IMG/VR virus record: IMGVR_UViG_3300037606_000477
Coordinates: 1-32,238 of that record
Reading direction: 5' to 3' (one strand)
DNA from: a virus
DNA: 32,238 nucleotides
Positions 17,161 through 23,137 of the stretch are shown here, piece by piece. Under the pieces are notes generated by a model that was not told the origin of the DNA, searched no databases, and saw only the letters and a program-made list of their open reading frames with translations. The number at the start of each line of letters is the position of its first letter. Within the stretch, counting starts at the first letter, position 1. The translations under genes and the position numbers were made by a program.

Positions 17161-17195
17161 GTCATAAAACAACAAAAGAGGCTACGAAAGCCCCT
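17161..17195 (-). terminator. Rho-independent terminator overlapping the 141-aa gene stop
   Basis: On the leftward transcript AGGGGCT (17195-17189) pairs with AGCCTCT (17183-17177) with one G-U, a 5-nt loop and then UUUGUUGUUUU. The stop codon of the 141-aa gene (17182-17184) lies in the 3' arm. It should separate the small-gene block from the endonuclease-terL block. Confidence 0.75.
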
Positions 17196-17607
17196 GTTTA
17201 TTTTGTTCTTGTGCTATTGCAATGTCCACTTGTTGTTTTTTGTAGGCATCGTACAATCCATTGTCTACTATTTCTTTTTTGCCGTTCTTTACTGCGAAAG
17301 TATACTTGACATCAAATCCTTCTAGTTCTTTTACAATCTCCTTTGGTATTTCTATAATATCTTTAGCTAAATTATAATAATGAAATAACCTAGTTTTAAT
17401 CTGCATAAAATCTATATTTAGCGGATGAAGGTACCCTACGGTATCAAAAAAAAGTTCTGCATAATCTTTTGGAGTTTCCATTTCAAGGACTCTTTCTGCC
17501 ATTGAACTCCTTTTATTACCCATATCTTTTGTTTCCGCTTCAAGGAATAATTTAAAGTCTAGATATTCTTTAAACGCCTGTTCTATATCTGTTTGTATTT
17601 TTGACAT
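17182..17607 (-). CDS. Hypothetical protein, 141 aa (possible small terminase or packaging partner)
   Basis: Soluble, helical, charged protein (IQTDIEQAFKEYLDFKLFLEAE...). It ends with a Gln/Lys-rich helix (QQVDIAIAQEQNKQGLS). It is the last gene of the small-gene block before the terminator and, if the homing gene is ignored, would directly precede terL. That is where small terminases are often found, and its size fits. No helix-turn-helix is obvious, so this is only a positional suggestion. Confidence 0.65.
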   Translation of the reverse strand: MSKIQTDIEQAFKEYLDFKLFLEAETKDMGNKRSSMAERVLEMETPKDYAELFFDTVGYLHPLNIDFMQIKTRLFHYYNLAKDIIEIPKEIVKELEGFDVKYTFAVKNGKKEIVDNGLYDAYKKQQVDIAIAQEQNKQGLS

Positions 17608-17621
17608 TATTCTTTTATTTC

Positions 17622-17828
17622 TTAGTCTGTGTAAAATGTATCTGAGTAGTAGTCACTCTTTATGGTAGTTTTCAAAGCATCATATATCTCTTGATTGGTT
17701 AGATCGTAAAACTTTTTCTTTGCTGTCTTTTCTATTTGTGTTAGCTTTTCTCCCGCCGAAAATCCGTCATTAATGCAAAATAAATCTCCTATCAATTCTG
17801 CTATAGCCCCTTCTAATTTTAATTGCAT
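17622..17828 (-). CDS. Hypothetical small protein, 68 aa
   Basis: Starts inside the end of the DUF1573-like gene (10-nt overlap) and stops 14 nt before the 141-aa gene. It is soluble and mostly helical (FYDLTNQEIYDALKTTIKSDYY) with one Cys. No motif or family recognised; the tight spacing supports a real gene in the operon. Confidence 0.6.
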   Translation of the reverse strand: MQLKLEGAIAELIGDLFCINDGFSAGEKLTQIEKTAKKKFYDLTNQEIYDALKTTIKSDYYSDTFYTD

Positions 17829-18142
17829 CTCCCTGTTAATTTAATTAATCCTAATTGTACGTTTTTATATTTTACTACCACTGTTTTTGCAAAGTTCATA
17901 TCACAATCTTTATAAGTCAACTTTACAGACAGTCTCTGTTTATCTAAGACTAAATTGTTGTTTATGGTACAACCACATTTTGGTTCTATAGTAAATAGTG
18001 TTGAGTCTTCAACTCCTGACAAGATTAGCTCTACTGTCTTATCCTCAGCCATTTTTACACTACCCATATCAACCGTAAATAATATCCCCTCTTGTGTAAG
18101 CGTGTATTTATTTGTAATTTTTTCTACTGTCATTGTTTCCAT
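17819..18142 (-). CDS. DUF1573-like/Ig-fold protein, 107 aa
   Basis: All-beta pattern of about seven strands with 'FTIEPKCGCT' (near 52-61), matching the S-C-G-C-T strand motif of the DUF1573/PapD-like beta-sandwich common in Bacteroidetes. The rest follows the same layout (V-x-L-x-L-x-G, then V-V-V-K-Y-K, then L-x-G-R-C at the end). There is no signal peptide, unlike most bacterial members, so it should stay in the cytoplasm or join the virion. It overlaps the upstream gene by 13 nt. Family assignment is by pattern. Confidence 0.65.
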   Translation of the reverse strand: METMTVEKITNKYTLTQEGILFTVDMGSVKMAEDKTVELILSGVEDSTLFTIEPKCGCTINNNLVLDKQRLSVKLTYKDCDMNFAKTVVVKYKNVQLGLIKLTGRCN

Positions 18143-18522
18143 TTATTTTTAGGGCAAATTTCTAAATCCTCCATTGTTTTATAATATATACTACAGCTTG
18201 AACAGACTAAACAATTTCCTAAATTATCTTTATCTAAAGTCCCACAAATACAGGAATAAAAATCCGATAATTTTATAATAACTCTCTTATTCCAAGGTAT
18301 ACTTTCTGAATTTTTAGAACTGAATGGACATGTATCACACACCAATCTTCTACCTCTTACTTTTTCTGTTACCACTTCTTTTTTAAGACGGCTCTTAATT
18401 ATAATTAAAGCCGTTGAGAGGGGAGTTAAAAAAGGGTTGCGGAAACTAAGTCCACTATATAAATCGCTAAAAATGCGACAAAAACTTACCCCTCTCTCTT
18501 GCTTTTTCTTTTTACTTATCAT
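18130..18522 (-). CDS. Cysteine-rich zinc-finger-like phage protein, 130 aa
   Basis: From about residue 58 it reads R-R-L-V-C-D-T-C-P-F-S-S...YSCICGTLDKDNLGNCLVCSSC...CPKNKW. This resembles a family I recall in Bacteroidetes phages: two CxxC knuckles, a central C-x-C, and a terminal CP-x-x-x-W. It probably binds one or two zinc ions; the function is unknown. The first ~55 residues have an odd composition and overlap strong inverted repeats (18387-18496), so the protein may begin later, for example at a GTG. The start overlaps the preceding gene by 11 nt. Confidence 0.7.
   Translation of the reverse strand: MISKKKKQERGVSFCRIFSDLYSGLSFRNPFLTPLSTALIIIKSRLKKEVVTEKVRGRRLVCDTCPFSSKNSESIPWNKRVIIKLSDFYSCICGTLDKDNLGNCLVCSSCSIYYKTMEDLEICPKNKWKQ
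18387..18496 (-). other. Tandem inverted repeats within the 5' part of the Cys-rich gene
   Basis: Two inverted repeats adjoin. ACGGCT (18388-18393) pairs with AGCCGT (18409-18414) around the 14-bp perfect palindrome TTAATTATAATTAA (18395-18408). GAGAGGGG (18416-18423) pairs with CCCCTCTC (18489-18496), and its loop contains the small stem TCGC/GCGA. They could control translation of the gene or be a small RNA overlapping it. Confidence 0.5.
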
Positions 18523-18838
18523 CTATTTTTAATCTTTGGTGTCCACTTAAATAATGGTGTAGTTGCATCTCTGCTCTTTTATAAATTGGACTGTCTATTG
18601 ATTTTTTTAAATTATCTAACTTTAGTCTTTTATGCAAAAATGTGCAAAAACCTCTTAAATGGAATCCCATTTTTTCTGCACTATTATCTTCCAGTTTGTA
18701 GAGTATAAATTTATATAAAGCTCTGTAAAGATCCTCAGCATCCTCTTTTGTCATCCTTTTTCTTCTTGCGGAATACCTGTCTATTAAATCTTGCTCGGTA
18801 AAATACTCTAAATAATTCTTTACTCTTTTGCTTTCCAT
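18512..18838 (-). CDS. Hypothetical protein, 108 aa
   Basis: Basic, helical, soluble protein (YSARRKRMTKEDAEDLYRALYKFILYKLED) with no membrane segment. It overlaps both neighbours (11 nt downstream, 19 nt upstream), which supports translation. A DNA-binding role is conceivable from charge, but no helix-turn-helix could be defined. Family not recognised. Confidence 0.65.
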   Translation of the reverse strand: MESKRVKNYLEYFTEQDLIDRYSARRKRMTKEDAEDLYRALYKFILYKLEDNSAEKMGFHLRGFCTFLHKRLKLDNLKKSIDSPIYKRAEMQLHHYLSGHQRLKIDDK

Positions 18839-19173
18839 TCTAACATTAGTATTGATTTACTGTCATTATTTAAATACATAGTAAGGAGGTTCTCAAAATT
18901 TTCATGTAGTCTTTTACCGTTCCTCGAATTTAAATCTACAAAGATACCTTTATCACTAAGCCTTTTTACTAACTGTCCGTAATTCTCTTTTGTAGTTTTA
19001 TAATTAATCATAAAACTTTTTTTAGATTTATCATTAACTCCCCCACATCTTAAAACTTCACATAATAAATCTAGTTCTCTTCCTGTTACATTCTGAAAGC
19101 AAAATAGACACATTGTATGAACAAATTGTCTAACCGCTTCTATTCTATTGTTAGACGAATTTAGTTTTAACAT
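18820..19173 (-). CDS. Hypothetical protein, 117 aa, possible winged-helix
   Basis: The pattern 'TGRELDLLCEVLRCGG...FMINYKTTKENYGQLVKRLSDKGIFVDL' suggests a helix, turn, helix and wing arrangement in which 'TTKENYGQLVKRLSDKGIF' would be the recognition part. Comparable small proteins occur in early or middle modules of Bacteroidetes phages, as I recall. It overlaps the GroES-like gene by 7 nt. A transcription-related role is possible but unproven. Confidence 0.65.
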   Translation of the reverse strand: MLKLNSSNNRIEAVRQFVHTMCLFCFQNVTGRELDLLCEVLRCGGVNDKSKKSFMINYKTTKENYGQLVKRLSDKGIFVDLNSRNGKRLHENFENLLTMYLNNDSKSILMLEWKAKE

Positions 19174-19478
19174 TTAGCAAATATTATTTTATGATTAAGT
19201 AATAAATATTTATTTTCAAAATTCTCTGAGTTTTTAATCCTTATAGGTGTTAAAAAATCTTCTCTAATTAATACCGAGTCTCCTTCTTTCAGTTCTTTTT
19301 GCTCTTTCCCGATTTTAAGAACTGTACATTCTACTAACTCTCCTTTCTCTTGATTAACTGCCGTTTGACTGAATACGTTTTGTTCCGAAGAACCACCTTC
19401 TACTTGCGAGGTCTTTTTTGTAACTATAACTTCTTCGTTTAAGAATTCCAACATCTCTAAAGTTATCTTCATTTTCAT
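19167..19478 (-). CDS. GroES-like co-chaperonin (probable), 103 aa
   Basis: GroES is the lid of the GroEL folding chamber. The size matches (97 aa in E. coli) and the order of elements aligns: 'FLNEEVIVTKK' with PLHDRVIVKRK, a polar flexible stretch 'SQVEGGSSEQNVFSQTAVNQ' in place of the mobile loop, 'KGELVECTVLKIG' with RGEVLAVG, 'LKEGDSVLI' with VKVGDIVIF, and 'YLLLNHKIIFAKC' with VLIMSESDILAIVEA. The mobile loop lacks the usual GGIVL triplet of hydrophobics (the nearest is NVF), which would affect GroEL binding. Starts at M1 or M3 are both possible. The first ~125 nt overlap the 127-aa gene in another frame. A chaperonin at 31929 strengthens the call. Confidence 0.62.
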   Translation of the reverse strand: MKMKITLEMLEFLNEEVIVTKKTSQVEGGSSEQNVFSQTAVNQEKGELVECTVLKIGKEQKELKEGDSVLIREDFLTPIRIKNSENFENKYLLLNHKIIFAKC

Positions 19479-19737
19479 CTATTTTATTTAAAATTTCTAT
19501 TATTCTTTTTCTTATTGGTTTTACGTGATATCCGTGCATTGCAACTCTAGTTAGTATCTTTTTAGTGGGTTTGTAATAAAACCAAACTAATACTCGCCTA
19601 TTTTGGAAATCATTTAAAATAACTACTGTTGTACTTTCAAAATTGTATATTTGAAGTCCCTTTTTCTTTCTCTTATGCGACATTCCTTTCGCATATTTCA
19701 TCATAGAAAAAAGGTATTTAAAATATTTGTCTAACAT
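19354..19737 (-). CDS. Hypothetical basic protein, 127 aa, first gene of the leftward operon
   Basis: Its ATG lies ~19 nt after the leftward promoter -7 box, so it heads the operon. Residues 1-90 look like a normal basic protein (MSHKRKKKGLQIYNFESTTVVILND..., then VLVWFYYKPTKK). The last ~40 residues are read across the start of the GroES-like gene in another frame (125-nt overlap), are very basic (LKRRSYSYKKDLASRRW) and may be poorly conserved. No family recognised; a nucleic-acid or host-takeover role is possible for a leading basic gene. Confidence 0.62.
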   Translation of the reverse strand: MLDKYFKYLFSMMKYAKGMSHKRKKKGLQIYNFESTTVVILNDFQNRRVLVWFYYKPTKKILTRVAMHGYHVKPIRKRIIEILNKIDENEDNFRDVGILKRRSYSYKKDLASRRWFFGTKRIQSNGS

Positions 19738-19756
19738 CTTTTAGTATTATTCTTTG

Positions 19757-19787
19757 CAAATATATAACATTGTTTTTTAATATGCAA
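19757..19787 (-). promoter_or_regulatory. Main leftward promoter
   Basis: Leftward TTG (19787-19785), 20 nt, TATATTTG (19764-19757), about 19 nt before the first leftward ATG. With the rightward promoter at 19833-19863 it forms the divergent control region of the window. Confidence 0.8.
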
Positions 19788-19832
19788 GTTTTTTAACAAA
19801 TATTTTTAATAGTTACAAATTTTGTCAAACAT

Positions 19833-19863
19833 TTGTGAGTTAATAATTTTATAACTATCTTTG
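19833..19863 (+). promoter_or_regulatory. Rightward promoter of the divergent pair
   Basis: TTG (19833-19835), 20 nt, TATCTTTG (19856-19863), 20 nt before the ATG of the 90-aa gene. A partial palindrome (ACAAATTTTGT, 19815-19825) just upstream shares half-site letters with the 20-bp palindrome at 10280-10299. Confidence 0.8.
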
Positions 19864-19883
19864 CTTTACCAAAATAAGAGAAA

Positions 19884-20156
19884 ATGTATTACGAACAACA
19901 AAAACTAGGTTTTTTACAATATGAAGAATTATTTTACGATTCTTTATCAAAAGTTGTAACTAATGCAAGTCATGTAGAGAAGAATAAAGATTTTTACGAT
20001 CACTTTGTATTTAAGAGCTATGAGAGGTATGAAAATAGTAAGACGGAGAATTATTCTATTCGGCAAATAATTACAATTTTTGAATTGGTACTAGACTCAA
20101 TGTTTAAGTATCAACCTTCTGTTAGTTTACCAGATGATGTTATTACTATCTCTTAA
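19884..20156 (+). CDS. Hypothetical early protein, 90 aa
   Basis: First rightward gene, directly behind a strong promoter. The protein is acidic-to-neutral and helical (YEELFYDSLSKVVTNASHVEKNKDFYDHFVFKSYERYE), with no membrane segment, Cys or known motif. Its place and size fit a small immediate-early host-takeover protein. A short T6/A6 stem follows the stop. Function unknown. Confidence 0.7.
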   Translation: MYYEQQKLGFLQYEELFYDSLSKVVTNASHVEKNKDFYDHFVFKSYERYENSKTENYSIRQIITIFELVLDSMFKYQPSVSLPDDVITIS

Positions 20157-20275
20157 ACTTTTTTAGCAAAAAATATAATAAAAACATCATCCCTGTCCTT
20201 ATAAGTTTGTAAATAGAAACACCTAGCGGGGCGAATTAAAAAAGTGTAAGTGAGTTATGGTGTGCCTCACAAAAT

Positions 20276-20348
20276 GCTTCGATAGCTCAGTTGGTAGAGC
20301 CCCTCATTTGTAATGAGGTGGTCGTAGGTTCGAATCCTATTCGAAGCT
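20276..20348 (+). tRNA. tRNA-Thr (UGU)
   Basis: Full cloverleaf: acceptor GCTTCGA/TCGAAGC (7 bp), D-arm GCTC/GAGC, anticodon stem CCTCA/TGAGG with loop TTTGTAA (anticodon TGT) and T-arm GTAGG-TTCGAAT-CCTAT (one G-U). The discriminator is T and no CCA is encoded. A 5-bp hairpin (20250-20254 with 20266-20270) lies just before it. It reads ACA, a common Thr codon in this AT-rich genome. The stretch 20157-20275 has no gene. Confidence 0.93.
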
Positions 20349-20464
20349 CTAAAATAACTGTCTTTTAATTAGGTGGTTAAAAAATTAATTCGTAAATTTG
20401 CTCGTTGGTTTAGTTGTGCCGTAAAACAACCATTAGAATTTAAAATAAAATGTTTATAAGTGAT

Positions 20465-20576
20465 AGCGACTACTTACAAACTAGACAAAGAAAGATATAA
20501 TAAGCTTTGAAAGCTCTTTAATTAAAAAATCCCTTTGTAGTCGCTTTAAAAGGGAATTTTTGATTTTAGGGCTTTC
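20465..20576 (+). promoter_or_regulatory. Pseudoknot-prone leader with terminator-like hairpin
   Basis: AGCGACTAC (20465-20473) is the exact complement of GTAGTCGCT (20537-20545). The latter lies in the loop of a hairpin TCCCTTT (20530-20536) with AAAGGGA (20549-20555), which is followed by a T run (20557-20561). In addition GAAAGCTCT (about 20509-20517) pairs with AGGGCTTTC (20568-20576). It ends 13 nt before the ATG at 20590, so it may act as an attenuator or riboswitch-like switch. A weak promoter (TAAATTTG at 20393-20400, with TAG instead of TTG at -33) lies upstream. Confidence 0.6.
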
Positions 20577-20589
20577 TGCATTTTATATT

Positions 20590-21423
20590 ATGAACAAAAA
20601 AGTTTACATTAATAACGCTGAGTATAATACTTTCTTCAACACACCTAATGTTGATTCAGATAAGTTATGCGCTGTTTTTACTCACTTACGTGGGAACAAG
20701 AACGGAAATCGCCGTTATTCACCTAAAGGTAAACTTAAACATTTCTCTCTTCTTAGAGAATTTACTGGAATGTCAAGACACGCAATTGAAACTTATGTAC
20801 CAATTTTAATAAATATTGGCGTTGTCACTTTAAACAGTGATGGTGGTGTTTCTGTTATGGGTTTTAACAGCACGTTTAAGAAGCTTAGAACGTCTGAAAC
20901 TCGTATAATACATATTCCAATTGAAATGTGTAAATCGTTCTTAAAAACGGCTGTAAGTGTTGGTTCAGTACGTATCAAAACAAATATTAGAAAACAGAAT
21001 AAACAAATAGACTTAAAGGAAACGCAGACTAAACTACTTAAAAAATATGTTTATCAGCAACAAAATCCTACAAAATCAATTCTGTCAAAGAAGGAAACTT
21101 CGGCGGTAGGTAAGATTATTGAAAGATTTGGTTCGATAAATGAATTCACTAAAGCTTATTGCGAAGAAGTTATCCTAAGTCAAAACGGATTTACTAACCT
21201 TAATGGGGGAGTAGATGGTAGATATTTTAAAAAACAGTTATTAGCAAGTGGATTTATAGAATCTAAAATCAGAACAGAAAAACTTACAAATGCAATTCAG
21301 TATCCAGAATACCTAAAGATTAAAACTACTATCATCAGTTCTGTTGGTAATGGTGTCTTTTGGTGCCCCTCTGATAAATGCGTCTATAAGTACTTAGCTA
21401 GTTCTTTGGTTTGGATTAAATAG
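20590..21423 (+). CDS. Winged-helix-like DNA-binding protein (replication or regulatory), 277 aa
   Basis: I start at the ATG at 20590; the longer frame from a TTG at 20560 would run through the leader hairpin. Residues ~10-95 suggest a winged helix: 'HFSLLREFTGMSRHAIETYVPILINIGVV' is a helix, turn, recognition helix and strand pattern, and 'LNSDGGVSVMG' would be the wing. The rest is basic and helical. RepA-like initiators and phage transcription factors share this layout. The structured leader implies separate control. The exact role is not determined. Confidence 0.72.
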   Translation: MNKKVYINNAEYNTFFNTPNVDSDKLCAVFTHLRGNKNGNRRYSPKGKLKHFSLLREFTGMSRHAIETYVPILINIGVVTLNSDGGVSVMGFNSTFKKLRTSETRIIHIPIEMCKSFLKTAVSVGSVRIKTNIRKQNKQIDLKETQTKLLKKYVYQQQNPTKSILSKKETSAVGKIIERFGSINEFTKAYCEEVILSQNGFTNLNGGVDGRYFKKQLLASGFIESKIRTEKLTNAIQYPEYLKIKTTIISSVGNGVFWCPSDKCVYKYLASSLVWIK

Positions 21424-21459
21424 GAATAGGGAAAAGAATTTTTTTTTAAGTAGTAGAGA

Positions 21460-21479
21460 ATTTTCAGCAAGTTGAAAAT
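21460..21479 (+). terminator. Weak hairpin after the winged-helix gene
   Basis: ATTTTCA (21460-21466) pairs with TGAAAAT (21473-21479), 7 bp with a 6-nt loop, after a T8 run following the stop. No U tract follows the stem, so it may be only a weak terminator, placed right before the next promoter. Confidence 0.4.
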
Positions 21480-21493
21480 AATATAAAATAAAT

Positions 21494-21524
21494 TTGCAAG
21501 ACAAAAATAAAAGAATTACATTTG
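21494..21524 (+). promoter_or_regulatory. Promoter for the small-gene operon
   Basis: TTG (21494-21496), 20 nt, TACATTTG (21517-21524), 22 nt before the ATG at 21547. Confidence 0.75.
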
Positions 21525-21546
21525 TATTGTAAAGAAAAAAAGAGAA

Positions 21547-21834
21547 ATGAAATATATAAGGGAGGGTTGGGCTCAATACTCAGAAAGGTTAAAATCATAT
21601 GATTACACTCAAGAGCAAATTGACGCAGTAAGAATAGTCAGAGAAGAAGCAGAACAAGTGCCAAACGAAATGTTTGACGAGCTTGTAAGACTAGGAGTAA
21701 TTGAGAGAACAAGAAAATTAAAGAAGAAAAGAAGTCTTTATGTCTTACAGGATGGGAAAATAGTATATCTTGAGCATTTTAACAAGCAACTGGAGTGGTG
21801 TGGATATTTTAAAGAGAGAGAAGATGGAGAATAG
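21547..21834 (+). CDS. Hypothetical protein, 95 aa
   Basis: Charged, helical N-terminal half (YTQEQIDAVRIVREEAEQVPNEMFDELVRLGVIERTRKLKKKRSLYVLQDGKIVYLE). 'MFDELVRLGVIERTR...LYVLQDGKIVYL' could be a small winged helix or a partner-binding fold. It starts behind its own promoter and overlaps the next gene by 11 nt. Family not recognised. Confidence 0.65.
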   Translation: MKYIREGWAQYSERLKSYDYTQEQIDAVRIVREEAEQVPNEMFDELVRLGVIERTRKLKKKRSLYVLQDGKIVYLEHFNKQLEWCGYFKEREDGE

Positions 21835-22039
21835 GTGTTATATGCTTGGTGAAGATGAATTCTTTGAAACATTTGAAGACCGTGTCTTTTATTTTGTTTT
21901 CGGCGAAAAAGAGATTAAAACAGGATTTTTAGAAAGCTTAAATCCAAATCAAAAATACAAAGAAGTAACAGAGAAAGAGTTAAGAAGAGAGATCAACATA
22001 AGATTACAGTACTTTACAAGAGATAAACTTGCACAGTAA
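21824..22039 (+). CDS. Hypothetical acidic protein, 71 aa
   Basis: The ATG at 21824 lies inside the end of the preceding gene and is preferred over a start at 21770, which would overlap it by 65 nt. Acidic and aromatic (FFETFEDRVFYFVFGEKEIK). The codons VFGEK contain the genome motif TTTTCGGCGAAA (21897-21908). Its 3' end carries the -33 box of the next promoter. Function unknown. Confidence 0.62.
   Translation: MENRCYMLGEDEFFETFEDRVFYFVFGEKEIKTGFLESLNPNQKYKEVTEKELRREINIRLQYFTRDKLAQ
21897..21908. repeat. Copy of the 12-bp motif TTTTCGGCGAAA
   Basis: Exact copy, inside the 71-aa gene, read as codons of Val-Phe-Gly-Glu-Lys. Other copies are at 343-354, 22169-22180 and 25861-25872. Confidence 0.6.
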
Positions 22040-22059
22040 TAATAAAAGAACTATCTTTA
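22029..22059 (+). promoter_or_regulatory. Promoter for 22.1-kb small genes
   Basis: TTG (22029-22031), 20 nt, TATCTTTA (22052-22059), 17 nt before the ATG at 22076. The -33 box overlaps the end of the 71-aa gene. The TTGCACAG start is identical to that of the PhoH-gene promoter at 27063. Confidence 0.72.
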
Positions 22060-22075
22060 CACAAAGAAACATAAG

Positions 22076-22273
22076 ATGACAATAGAACATTTATTAGAAG
22101 AGCATAAATTAGCCAAACTAGAAACTTGGGAACAATTAAACGAATTAAAACAGTTTGACACTTCTAAATTTTCGGCGAAAGAAAAAGAAGAAATAATATT
22201 ATCACTAATGGAACTTCAGATGGAATACTCTATGCGCTGTCTTTTTTTAAGTGAATTAGAAAGTTTATTATAA
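22076..22273 (+). CDS. Hypothetical protein, 65 aa
   Basis: Acidic, Leu-rich helical protein (EHLLEEHKLAKLETWEQLNELKQF...EEIILSLMELQMEYS), probably a helical hairpin or coiled-coil dimer. Contains a TTTTCGGCGAAA motif in codons for Phe-Ser-Ala-Lys. First gene behind its promoter; no family recognised. Confidence 0.65.
   Translation: MTIEHLLEEHKLAKLETWEQLNELKQFDTSKFSAKEKEEIILSLMELQMEYSMRCLFLSELESLL
22169..22180. repeat. Copy of the 12-bp motif TTTTCGGCGAAA
   Basis: Exact copy inside the 65-aa gene, in a different reading frame from the copy at 21897, so coding constraint does not explain both. Confidence 0.6.
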
Positions 22274-22284
22274 TATAGAATAAA

Positions 22285-22458
22285 ATGAAAGATCAATTTA
22301 TAATCGTTAACCTACACGACATGGACTACATGAAAGATAAAGAAGGTAAAATAATGTTCTTTGATACATTAAACGAAGCATGTGAAGTTTGCGGAATGTA
22401 TGAGTTTTCTGATGCTTGGGTAATGCAGTTAATGTATAACCATATTGAGAAGGATTAA
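22285..22458 (+). CDS. Small hypothetical protein, 57 aa
   Basis: ATG at 22285, 11 nt after the preceding stop; TAA at 22456. Sequence begins MKDQFIIVNLHDMDYMKDKE and continues with EACEVCGMYEFSDAW, a mixed alpha/beta small protein with a CxxC-like pair (C-E-V-C). Good spacing and normal composition support a real gene; function unknown. Confidence 0.6.
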   Translation: MKDQFIIVNLHDMDYMKDKEGKIMFFDTLNEACEVCGMYEFSDAWVMQLMYNHIEKD

Positions 22459-22469
22459 AAACAGAAATT

Positions 22470-22613
22470 ATGAAAACAAGACCAATAGAAATGGCTGAAC
22501 TAGAGATAATACTTTTAAGATTTAAAATAATGTTAGAGGAAGAACCTGATAGATACACCATTCAAGAGTTCATAGAACAAGAGGATTTTAGAAGAGATTT
22601 GTTTCCAAAGTGA
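22470..22613 (+). CDS. Small hypothetical protein, 47 aa
   Basis: ATG at 22470, TGA at 22611 overlapping the GTG of the next gene. Begins MKTRPIEMAELEIILLRFKI and ends EFIEQEDFRRDLFPK: acidic and helical. Tight coupling (GTGA overlap) with the next gene supports translation. No family known to me. Confidence 0.58.
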   Translation: MKTRPIEMAELEIILLRFKIMLEEEPDRYTIQEFIEQEDFRRDLFPK

Positions 22614-22981
22614 AAGAATCTAAAATAATTATAAAACAGTTCTCTGATAAATCTTCTAATTTTTGGGTAGACTTCGCACACTACTCTCTAAATGAAAATA
22701 AAGAAATAATTTGGTGTTCGGGCGAATCCGCCACAAAAGAAAAAATAGAGTTTTTAGAGGCATATATAAAAAGAAACAACAAAGTATTCAAAGAAAGAGA
22801 GAAAGTAGCTGAGATTAAAGATTATGATGCTCTATTTACGTTTGGTAAGCATATTAATACTAAAGTCGGAGATGTGTTTCTAAAAGATGCGACGTATTTA
22901 AAGTGGGCAAGGGATAATTACATTTTTAAGTCGGGCGAAGAAAAGTTAAAAGAACAGATTATAAAGGTATTGGGAAAATAA
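22610..22981 (+). CDS. ExoX C-terminal-like domain protein, 123 aa
   Basis: Starts at GTG in a GTGA overlap with the preceding gene. The N-terminal ~65 residues are mixed alpha/beta. The C-terminal part, 'LFTFGKHINTKVGDVFLKDATYLKWARDNY', matches the short F-G-K-x-x-x-x-x-x-x-V/I-x-x-x-D-x-x-Y-L-x-W module found at the end of exodeoxyribonuclease X and as stand-alone proteins in phages. No nuclease acidic triad was seen, so it is probably a nucleic-acid-binding accessory rather than an exonuclease. Confidence 0.7.
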   Translation: MKESKIIIKQFSDKSSNFWVDFAHYSLNENKEIIWCSGESATKEKIEFLEAYIKRNNKVFKEREKVAEIKDYDALFTFGKHINTKVGDVFLKDATYLKWARDNYIFKSGEEKLKEQIIKVLGK

Positions 22982-22990
22982 AAATTATAT

Positions 22991-23125
22991 ATGGAAATCA
23001 AACCATTAGACTTAAAACTATCAGAAGATATAAAGAGAATGTTAGAAATGCAAAAGTACGTTGAAAAACTTTGGGAAACTCATTTTTCAAAATACGTAGA
23101 GATAATTTCGGAGAAAAAGAAATAA
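22991..23125 (+). CDS. Small hypothetical protein, 44 aa
   Basis: ATG at 22991, TAA at 23123. Begins MEIKPLDLKLSEDIKRMLEM, single charged helix with Trp and His in the middle and a Lys-rich end. It fits the gene spacing of this operon (9 nt after the previous stop, 12 nt before the next start). Function unknown. Confidence 0.5.
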   Translation: MEIKPLDLKLSEDIKRMLEMQKYVEKLWETHFSKYVEIISEKKK

Positions 23126-23137
23126 AAACAGAAGAAA

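Noticed and set aside
20560-20589. TTG start 30 nt upstream for the winged-helix gene
   Set aside because: It would put translation across the terminator-like leader; the ATG at 20590 begins a normal N-terminus.
22052-22059. TATCTTTA and TATATTTA boxes as non-promoters because they end in A, not G
   Set aside because: Both have TTG exactly 20 nt upstream and lie 17-22 nt before ATG starts, so I kept them as promoters rather than dismissing them.
22307-22561. Leftward 84-aa ORF
   Set aside because: Antisense to two small rightward genes with good spacing; composition is Ser/Leu-rich noise.
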